NCBI GenBank assembly: GCA_922989275.2
Contig: OV277861.1
Coordinates: 52,429,623-52,493,622, forward strand
Reading direction: 5' to 3'
DNA: 64,000 nucleotides
DNA from: Gari tellinella
Taxonomy: Eukaryota > Mollusca > Bivalvia > Cardiida > Psammobiidae
Of the stretch, positions 55,640 to 64,000 are shown piece after piece (the first letter of the stretch is position 1; each line of letters begins with the position of its first letter). A program made the position numbers and the translations under genes. The notes under the pieces were generated by a model. The model saw only the letters and a list, made by a program, of their open reading frames with translations, had not been told where the DNA came from and searched no databases.

Positions 55640-55742
55640 TAGTAGAAGAAGAAGAAGACGAAGAACCTTTATTTGACTTAGACTATAATGTTTCTCGTCA
55701 TACATACAATACATACATATTTACAATATTATATAGTTCAAG
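55640..55742 (-). repeat. Dispersed retroposon 3' end, copy 2, with (TTC)n tail
   Basis: On the minus strand it ends CAAATAAAGGTTCTTCG and continues as a TTC repeat, typical of a LINE-type 3' end. Matches 27150-27232. Confidence 0.5.
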
Positions 55743-56396
55743 GTCAAATCCAACATGTAGATCGATCTAGATGTACAAAATTTCAGCCTGACTTCTTTTA
55801 CGCAAAGTAAATTTTTAAATATAACGAGGGTGGTCTCAAATGCATTGTTGCAATATTTGTACAGAATAGATCTACTAATTTATTAAGAGAGAGGCAATAT
55901 CTACAATAAATATAAGAGCTACAAGTTAAATAAATCTTTCGCTCGTATATAAGTAATTAAAATCCAAATAATAAACAACACATATAGTTTTGTTTCGCAG
56001 GGAAACCCCGTTCAGTCAATGTGTATGCCAGTTGTCCTTTGGGAAGGGAAATATTCGATGAGAGAAAATTACTTTTGCTTCTTATCACGGCAAATAAAAC
56101 AATACTGCGGACTCCATATATAAATAGTATAGATTCCATTTCCGACACAACATGGCGGCTGTGTTTACTTCCCCATGTTATTGAATGGCACGATGGCGGA
56201 GAAAATTGGCTATTATTAGATCAGATGTCCATTACAGCCTGAGGAATCCCTATTGTGTTCTAGTGCAGTTGATGTGATTGGAAATAATAGAAGGCTTCAA
56301 GACTTCTGTGACAGGTCGTGCCTAGCTGATTTCTTGTATAAATGTGTATGGTTATGACAATGTACACTGCAAGCTATTTTGATACATCATGTTTTA
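55743..56396. other. Gene-free stretch
   Basis: No repeat recognised; no supported gene. AACATGGCGGCTGTG at about 56150 has a start-like context but no frame worth calling. Confidence 0.3.
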
Positions 56397-56629
56397 CAGT
56401 GGAGAAAATGTTATTTTTTTCCCAATAAACGCGTTTACGCTAAAACTATCATTTCCCATACAAACAGATTGGAGCCAGATCAGACGCCGGGTAACCCGGC
56501 GTCTGATCAGGCTCCAAACTGTTTGCCACTCAGATCAACATGAATTATCAGAATTGTCTAAAAGTTTTAGTGCTTTGCGTTTGCGTTTCGTTTGCTTTTA
56601 AACGGAAAAGAATAACGTTTACTCCACTG
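56397..56629 (-). mobile_element. A-type MITE, intermediate age (233 bp)
   Basis: CAGTGGAGAAAATGTTATTT to AATAACGTTTACTCCACTG, TA flanks; core ACAGATTGGAGCCAGATCAG with an intact complement. Confidence 0.78.
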
Positions 56630-56655
56630 TAGATACATCATGTTTTAGCTATGTA

Positions 56656-56798
56656 TACAGACGACGTTATTCTTTCTCGTTTAAACGAAAAGGAACGCAA
56701 TGCACTTAAATGTAGAAAATAACATTGTTTAGACATTCTAAATATTTATTTGAATGTGAGTGGTAAACATTTAGGTGCCTGATCAGACACCGAGTGAT
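56656..56798 (+). repeat. A-type fragment ending at a (CT)n tract
   Basis: CAGACGACGTTATTCTTTCT and GTGCCTGATCAGACACC; the right half is missing. Confidence 0.5.
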
Positions 56799-56811
56799 AT
56801 ACAAAAAATGT

Positions 56812-56867
56812 ATATCTCTTTCTCTTTCTTTCTCTCCCTCTCTCTTTCTCCCCTCTCTCTCACGCTC

Positions 56868-56901
<34 letters not shown>

Positions 56902-56905
56902 ACTC
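56812..56905. repeat. (CT)n microsatellite
   Basis: Imperfect CT/TC tract of about 94 bp. Arg-Glu and Ser-Leu runs in frames across it are artefacts. Confidence 0.92.
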
Positions 56906-57224
56906 GCTCTTTCATTACTGTCTTGCCTATCAGCATATTCAGCATGCATATAGTCTCAAAACAAGTTATTAATTAAAATATGTATTGTCCCTACATTGAA
57001 CTTACTACCATTTCCAACCAATAAACATTGCCTTGTCAGTTCTGGCTGTCTATCAATTCCAATGAAAAATAAAAATCTACACATAAAACTGTATTATACG
57101 GCGGTCAAATATATAGTAGCAATATGTTATTCAACTGACCTATAAAACTCCCTTACAAGTCTACAATAAGTCGACTACTACTACGACTACTCATCCAAAC
57201 TAAATTGTACGTGTGGTGTGTTTC

Positions 57225-57305
57225 TGCTTTAAGCAGGATGCAAGTAAAGCAGAAAGCTCCTTAAGGAGCTTTCTGCTTTACTTTCATCCTGCTTATAGCA
57301 ACCAC
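57225..57305. repeat. Second-class hairpin core, near perfect
   Basis: CTTTAAGCAGGATGCAAGTA pairs with ACTTTCATCCTGCTTATAG around AGCTCCTTAAGGAGCT. No recognisable TIR. Confidence 0.6.
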
Positions 57306-58236
57306 GTGTTTCTGACACCATAAATGAATCTTTGTTTCAGGGGCAATAAAAACGATATTTTCAGAATATCGGAAAACAATCATAGGAGTTATATGGAGAT
57401 GAAACGAACTGATTTCATTTTCATATTGATATAAAAAAGCAATAAATATAACGGCTATGGTGCAACTGAGATATAAAGCAGACACGGTAACGGCAATTCA
57501 ATATTTATATTTCTCATTCACTATAAACTGTCCGCTTCATGCTCAAAGACCAAGTTATTGCGCATAAATTTCAATAGCGAGAGAAATGATAGTTTTTACG
57601 CTTCCATCGCCATATGTAGGTGACTATGGTCGATTTGCAAACAGTTTTGCGTTGTGAGCAGGATTCAAACATTTTGGAACACGTTTCAGTATTTCTCCAA
57701 ACAAAACTTCGAGGAATTGAATTGGAAAGAGATTGCAGACGACAAATTTATTTTCTGTCCGCGAGTGTTAGGCAGACTTTAAGGCTGAAAGTAAATCATA
57801 ATGCGCTCTAAAGCGTTTACTCCTTATTATCTTTCAACCTGTTTTAAATACCGATTCTCACTTATCTTCAAATCTAAAACAGGATATGGGGCAATGCGTT
57901 CAGAAGACGGTTATTTAGCTCCCTAAGGTACACGTATTCAGAAATCTTCCGTAAAACACAGGTGACCTAAAGAAAGACATTATAAATTGATCAAAATCCG
58001 CACAAGTTTATTGGCTTCATTTCAGATATTGCAATTTGTTTGATATAACATAACATCATGACGTGTTTTGTAAATATTGATGATTAATAAAGATAAGTTA
58101 AGTTTTTTAAATTAGAAATACGCTATTGTGTGATTGCTTGTACCAATCCTAAACATAATGTACCGACAGTCACGAGTGAGTGTGGACTACTCACGACTGT
58201 AGGTTGGCTTTGGATTAGAAGCAGATTATGCGACAT

Positions 58237-58404
58237 TATAGGAATAAACAACATATTTTTGACGTTCATGACGGTATGACTACATTAGCTTCGCAGGGGG
58301 TAAATTCCGTAAACGCCCGAAGGGCGTTTTCGATAAATTTACCCCCCGAAGCTAATGTAGTCATACCGTCATGAGCGGCAAAGAGATGTTGTTTATTCCT
58401 TATA
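58237..58404. mobile_element. Foldback with ~75-bp arms
   Basis: TATAGGAATAAACAACATAT pairs with ATGTTGTTTATTCCTTATA, inner arms GACGGTATGACTACATTAGC and complement; centre AACGCCCGAAGGGCGTT. Confidence 0.68.
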
Positions 58405-59013
58405 TTTATATTTATATTTTCTGTTTTGTCAATTTAATGTGTTTATTGGCCAGATTTGTTTTTCTGTATAAGAATTTATCATATACCGGTCAAAGAGGTT
58501 TGATAGATGTAATGTCGATGTAATAGCCATTCCAGTTTCTAAATATGGTGAGAAAGTAGTCCCAACTACATGTACTCTAACTGTATTAAAAATTCAGGAT
58601 TTTTTCCAGTAAACTTTCTCTCTGTGAATGGAAATGACTTACAAGGCAAACAAATAACAGTGCAACTTGAATATCTATTGCCAAAGCACATTCTAAAATT
58701 ACAGGTCGCGGTTGTTTTCTTAACCCATTTACACACATAGCAACGCGATGGCAACGACCTATGGGTCTGTATCACTCCGCTAGTGTCATATTACCGTCGA
58801 CCAATGGGAGCTTAGTGTTAAGTGCCCGATGTAGTCTATTTGAAGAAGTCCACGGATAGCACGGGGGAAATCCGAACTGGTTAAATCCAGATTCGAAGTG
58901 CAGGTTCATCGGCAGATGACTGCATATTTTTTAATAGGATTAAATAAGGACTTTACAGGTTGAATGTAAATATACCGTCTTGACCTAAACTAAAGTGTAC
59001 ATGTATGCAATTG

Positions 59014-59351
59014 CAGGGTTGCCATTTCACCAGGATTTTCCGAAATCTTCGGATTTTTCTAATTTCTACGGACCTACTGTTTTTAACATAAATCTTCTGA
59101 AGTCTGATCTTACTTTTAAAATTTGGACTTTTATGCGTTTCTTAAACTTGCGACATATTAAAGGGTGTCAAACAGTTTAGATCCATATCAGACACCGCGT
59201 TACGCGGCGCCTGATCTGGGCCTAAACTGTTTTGCACAATTATGTTAGTGTTATAGAGCCTAGCTGCAAATGGTTAAAGGTACGATTCCTAAAACCGCGC
59301 TTAAAAATTTGGAAATCTTGAGATTTTTAGAAGCAACTTATGGTAGCCCTG
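59014..59351. mobile_element. Family K element with a hairpin core
   Basis: CAGGGTTGCCATTTCACCAG to CAACTTATGGTAGCCCTG. 6-bp flanks CAATTG and CAACGG match at four positions. A core TAGATCCATATCAGACACCG with complement lies at about 59167-59232. Confidence 0.6.
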
Positions 59352-59725
59352 CAACGGTCTTTGTCATAAATAAGTCAGTACGTGCTTAAGGATTGAGCTC
59401 CTCATAAAAACTAACATCAAAAGGTCCGTAAACCAATATTATAACGGACTTCAAAGCATATCAGTTGGTACATGTAGATGTAATGGTCATGTTGAAGTGT
59501 CTCATTGTAATGGACGTAATACAATTCCACCTCTCTACAGTGTCCATCTAGAAAGGTACAATTAGGGATGCATGTATTTATTGAATGTAGATTGCTTCTT
59601 AAAGCAGGACGAAAGTAATGCAGAAAGTTATTTTCGTTCTGCATTCAGTTGTCACGTATCATAATGACGAAATATATTCCTGATTTCGAACATCGCTAGA
59701 GACGGATTCCACATTAGAACATGCA

Positions 59726-59921
59726 CAGTAAAAACTGTCTGTTACGACCACTCCAACGAAGGCTAATTGATTATATAAAAGAGATGTGACATCTTATAGC
59801 AAAGTGACAGTGAAAGGAGCTTTCTGTTTCACTGTCACCTTGCTTTAAGCAGGCACATACCTTAAACACCCAACAGTTAAACAACACAATTTTGTGGTCC
59901 TATAATAGGGCGGTTTTACTG
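59726..59921. mobile_element. Family G MITE
   Basis: CAGTAAAAACTGTCTGTTAC to AATAGGGCGGTTTTACTG. The left half of the core hairpin is lost (GTGACAGTGAAAGGAGCTTT). Confidence 0.66.
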
Positions 59922-60329
59922 TATATTAGTGTACATGTTGATACATGTAGATCTACTCTACTCATGAGTTATTTGTTTATCTTGGAAAGCGCTAATGGTA
60001 AAACAATTATTGGAAACACATTTGTCACTCTGAATATTAGAACAAAACAACGACTTTTAAATCGATTTTTGTAATCAGGCAAAAGCATGGTCTTGTCGAC
60101 ATGTTTCACATTATCGAGGTTGCTGATAACGGCTTCCATGTCAATTGATTCTCAATCCCTTGCAAATGACACCACCAATTCTCAGGCTCCAATTCTCCGG
60201 GGTATCTTTGAGTCTGTTATAATTTATGCAGCTAACGAACAGTTCACGCTCCAATGGTCACGGCAGCCAATAACGAAGTCATGTGTGCTCAGCGACCTTT
60301 TTAAAAGACACACACAGTTGTGAAGAAAA

Positions 60330-61295
60330 CCGCTCACGGTAGCTCTATGCAGAATGAAAGTAATGGTAAAAGTTCCTAATGAGGATTTCTGAATTACTAA
60401 AGATTAAACTTAAGTTCAGTCTGTTATTGACAATCTGTTTAAAGCGACCATTTTATAGAACAAATGTTCAACTGTTAAAATGTGCAGCTTTGTGCAGACT
60501 GAACGTTATGCATAAAGTTTTGTATTACTTTTATTCTACATAAAGCATTCATTCAGTAAGCAACTGGCTTCAAAGACCGTAAGTCTAGCTCATTGGAGTG
60601 AGACTAAATATAAGTTTTAAGGTAAATTTCAACACCTAGCTTTGTCTATAAGCGAAAGTCACTGGAAGTGATCTATTGTTCACCATAGGAACGGTGACAA
60701 CATTGATACAAATGACATTTCTACCGCACGCTAATTTTCTGCAAGCGCCCCATGGTGGTCTTGACTTGAAAATCAGACCGCGTCAATTTTAAACCAATCG
60801 CGTTGCAGTGTTTCTGTTTTGCAAATGCGGGATTAGAGGAAATCGATTTCCAGCCTGGTTTTATTTCTATTTATAGCTCTTGAAACAAGGTCATCGCACC
60901 AGGCAGGGAGATTCTACGGTAAAGACGCAGTAGATCTATTTTGTATACAAATAAAAAAGGAATATGAGCACATGTTTAATCATAGATGTCTCGAAAAGAC
61001 CAACAGACTGTTTTGAAGGCAAACAAACATAATTGCACCGGCTTGAGTTATATTTCAATGAAAATATATCTTGAAAGACAAATTGGTACTTGAGGCAGAA
61101 AAAAAAGGTACCCTATTCAATGCAATATAACAACGATGCGGTACATGTATGCTGTATGGAGTTTATGTTTTCTTTACTTGTTTTGTTTTGCATGTAGCCC
61201 GCACCTTTCTTTGAAAGCTTTGAATGATTCAAGCCTCTACATGTACATATAACTTAAAACAATTATTTTTAACGAGGAAATAGTTCGGTTCTTAA
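60330..61295. other. Gene-free stretch
   Basis: No family recognised; a weak hairpin-core remnant (GAATGAAAGTAATGGTAAAA) lies near 60352. Confidence 0.3.
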
Positions 61296-61302
61296 CATGT
61301 AC

Positions 61303-61499
61303 AGTAAAACGTCTCTTTTACGATTATTAATGAATTGAAATGTATTAACGACAGGTGACTGTTGTATGCAAGGTAACAGTTAAACAGAAATACCTTTAAG
61401 AGTTTTCTGTTTAACTATCTCCTTGCTTTAAGCTGGCACATGTCTTTTAAACATTCAATTAGCTTTTATTTAAGTGGTTGTGATACAGAGGTCTTACAG
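61303..61499. mobile_element. Family G MITE
   Basis: CAGTAAAACGTCTCTTTTAC to ATACAGAGGTCTTACAG, TA flanks; core TAAACAGAAATACCTTTAAG. Confidence 0.66.
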
Positions 61500-61527
61500 T
61501 ATTTCAGACGTTCTGTGTCAAGGATGA

Positions 61528-61738
61528 CACTGTGAAAGATGTTATTATTTCCCGTTCAAACGAAACGCTCAATGAAATGTTTCATCTGTTTACATATGTA
61601 GCTCTTATATATATATTAGTTCCATCAGTGGCAACCAGTTTGACGCCTGATCGGTCGCCGTACACTGCTATTTGCAATGAAAATAACTGTTTTAACGCAA
61701 ACACGTTTTTGGGGAAAATAATAATGTCTTCTCAGCTG
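61528..61738 (+). mobile_element. Old A-type MITE
   Basis: CACTGTGAAAGATGTTATTA to AATAATGTCTTCTCAGCTG, TA at right. The core is reduced to CCAGTTTGACGCCTGATCGG. Confidence 0.52.
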
Positions 61739-62177
61739 TACATTATATATTTCCGTTAACTGAAGCTTAATGCAGATACAATGCAACAAACTGAAGAGCG
61801 TGCAAGTTCCTATCAAATCAAAGCGCTACATGTACTCTACGCAGATCATTCGATCTCGTCAGATGACGGGACGTACCGAACTATGCTCGGGCATAGCTCG
61901 GTACGGACGGACTTAAAGGGAATTGCTAGAAATGGTGGTACGATTCGTCCGTTGACGTAAATAGCCGATCGCATGACGTAGATTACCGACATTGAACGAC
62001 ATTGGCGCGATCTCATTAAGGGCGTATTACCTAAACACAATATTTCTTCACTCAAGTGTAATTACTTTGCAGGCCCGTCTGGCAATGCAAGAAATATGTA
62101 AGAAGTCTGGCAATGAAAGGAAGTCTGAGAGTAATAGATCATTCCCGCTTTATCTTTTACGTCTGACATCTAATTAC

Positions 62178-62394
62178 TTCAACCCCTTAACTACTATGAC
62201 GTCATCAGATTTAAACAATTGTCGTCTGCTTTGATTTTTCAAATTGAAATTTAGGTATTTTGTGGTAAGAAATACAAAATTGAGTGTCAAACAGTTTGGA
62301 TACTGATCAGACGCCGCGTTACGCGGCGTCTGATCAGGATCCAAACTGTTTGCAAATAGCCAGTATACTCGGGGTAAGGCATTGAAGGGGTTAA
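62178..62394. mobile_element. Family E MITE
   Basis: TTCAACCCCTTAACTACTAT to GGCATTGAAGGGGTTAA; core AGTTTGGATACTGATCAGAC with complement. Left TTAA mutated to TTCA. Confidence 0.72.
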
Positions 62395-62469
62395 GAGAAA
62401 ACGGAAAAAATCAATTTACATTTACTGAGATAAAATAAGAAAGTAATCTTAGACTGAACACCCATAATG

Positions 62470-62650
62470 TGAAACAGTACGCTTTGCTGTAAATACATGT
62501 TGTTGCTAAATGAAGAACAAAGATAATGCAGAAGGCTCTCATGGGAGCTCACGGGGAGCTTTCTTTATTTCTTAATTTTTGCATTAAGCAGCAGCGTGTT
62601 TAGTTTGCAAAATCTTAATTTGACTGGTCGTTTAATACAGGTTTTTCTGT
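62470..62650. repeat. G-like MITE, degenerate
   Basis: AGATAATGCAGAAGGCTCTC with GGGGAGCTTTCTTTATT, then GACTGGTCGTTTAATACAGG near the right end. Confidence 0.42.
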
Positions 62651-63194
62651 ATTACGATGCAATTACTTTTTCCATTATCTGTCTATCCTATGCTACATGT
62701 AACTGTAGAAGACAAATTACTCCCTCATCAAATGATGTGAACGATTGAGAAAGTTCGACAACTCCTTATAATTGTTGAGCATTAGGCGATACACCTTGAA
62801 GAGTTACTTACCTTTGATTTTTGATTAACCACCCACTATACTGCCGCTAACAAAATTTAGTACATGTAACATTGTACAACTTTATTAAATCCTACACTAA
62901 ACCTATCCATTCCATAACGTCGTCTGCTTTTGTTTCTTAAATTTAAACTTTATGAAAATTGGCCTTAGTAATATTGAGGTGTGTATCAAACAGTTCCGAT
63001 CCTGATTGGACACCGGAATCAAACACTTTATTGTACTGCGTTTATCATGAAACAGTCCCACTGTTCCCTTAAAGAAAGCTAATTTTTATCCTTACCAATT
63101 ACAAACACAGAATAACAAATAGAAGATATAAACCGACTGTTTTACAAGTGTGTGACAGTTTAAAGCAAGGTGGAAGTAAACATGTGTTGTTGGA

Positions 63195-63655
63195 GAACCG
63201 CAAAGCTCGCCTACTGAAAAATTTCGAAAAAAAATACTAAGTCCAACACAGATGAAACTTTGACTAAATTTCAAAATATTTCTCAATTTCAACGGGGTTA
63301 TATCAAGGTTCAAACGACAGGGAACCCCCATTTCAAACATCAGCTTTCTAATTCAAATGTTTTCATATTTCAAGTTTTTCGCCACTTACCCCCAACACAT
63401 TAACATTGAGATCTCAGAAAAAACTAAGTCCGTAACACGTGTAATTAAACTAGTTTTTTTTTTTAAAATTCATCAATTTTCAACCCACATGCAATGGATG
63501 ATGGAACCTCCATTCCAAATAGCAGCTTCTTCAATTTGACAAATATTGCATGTAGCATTAGTGCGTTTCATCACTTATACCCAAACCTTTAACCAAAAAC
63601 CAACACCGACCCTTAATGCTGACGCCGGGATGGCGAACAGGCGAGCTAAAAAAGA
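63195..63655. mobile_element. AGCTCGCC/GGCGAGCT-ended element
   Basis: GAACCGCAAAGCTCGCCTAC at the left and AACAGGCGAGCTAAAAAAG at the right. It is inserted within second-class core sequence (GCAAGGTGGAAGTAAA before; AACTTTCTGCTTTACAG after). Confidence 0.58.
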
Positions 63656-64000
63656 AAAGAACCTTCAAACAATAACTTTCTGCTTTACAGTCATCTTGCT
63701 TTAACCCATCACTCAATAGCCTGTTTCTAATTGTAAAGGTAGGTGACCACTTAAAACAGATATATTTGGATTCCGATAAGACATGGATTTAAACTTTTGA
63801 TGGATATTTAACTGTGTGGTAATATTCATTTCTTACATAGTCTAAACTTTTCAATTTCACACACAAAATGTAGAAAGCAATACCTGGTAGCTTTCGTCCG
63901 AGTACTTCGGACTTCGTCAGCCAACTGTTCTGACATCTCATTGGGGATCTATTAAACTGTTGGGAAAAAAAAACCACTGCACTCGGATAAAGAGTTGATT

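Noticed and set aside
56706..56976. Arg-Glu-rich and Ser-Leu-rich frames
   Set aside because: Both strands of a (CT)n microsatellite.
59965..60138. Minus-strand frame of about 57 codons starting MEAVISNLDNVKHVDKTML
   Set aside because: Initially attractive as a first exon, but no GT donor or downstream exon is evident and no family is recognised.

Overview
The window is AT-rich eukaryotic nuclear DNA made almost entirely of short non-autonomous repeats. It has no bacterial gene organisation. It contains GT-AG splice signals, tRNA-derived SINE heads, decayed LINE reverse transcriptases, microsatellites and many foldback MITEs. The repeat style (abundant ACATGTA words, ends reading GGCGAGCTAAAA, large MITE load) suggests an invertebrate, probably a bivalve mollusc. 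That assignment is inference; no single-copy marker is present.

Only one credible protein gene is visible: a two-exon gene on the minus strand, with exon 1 at 36805-36825 and exon 2 at 32242-32538. It encodes about 105 residues of an unrecognised, beta-strand-like small protein. A TATA-like box lies about 110 bp upstream of its ATG. TTAA-type MITEs sit within a few bases of the TATA box and about 75 bp past the stop codon. Two retrotransposon coding remnants also occur: a 5'-truncated LINE (398-1535) and an RTE-like C-terminal fragment (about 46200-46505). Most other short reading frames are translations of palindromic MITEs. The recurring peptide 'NPDQTP' comes from the hairpin core.

The repeats fall into families named here A-K. 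Family A (246 bp, TIR CAGTGGAGAATCTG, TA duplication) has about a dozen near-identical copies and many old relatives. Family B (TIR CAGTGCTCCCTCTCTACAACG without its last base) also uses TA. Families C, D and E end in TTAACCC-type sequence with TTAA duplications. F (TTAA) and G (TA) carry a second kind of core. J (1.75 and 1.94 kb, TTAA) occurs as two inverted copies. K has CAGGGYTGCCA ends. A 4.93-kb element with perfect 38-bp TIRs spans 14002-18933 and contains J1, which itself contains an E-like MITE.

Layout: 1-1560, B element split by a LINE; 1560-13900, dense A-G MITEs, a 165-bp tandem array and a tRNA-like unit inside a TTAA element; 14002-18933, the large TIR element; 19000-32200, MITEs plus a 24-bp minisatellite split by an A copy; 32242-36940, the gene with a long AT-rich intron; 37000-41650, MITEs and quieter DNA; 41670-43606, J2; 43900-64000, further MITEs, foldbacks and low-complexity tracts.

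The most notable pattern is modularity. Five families with unrelated termini and two kinds of target site carry the same GATCAGACGCC palindromic core, and two others share a TTTAAGCAGG/GCAGAA core. Nested insertions give a partial relative chronology.
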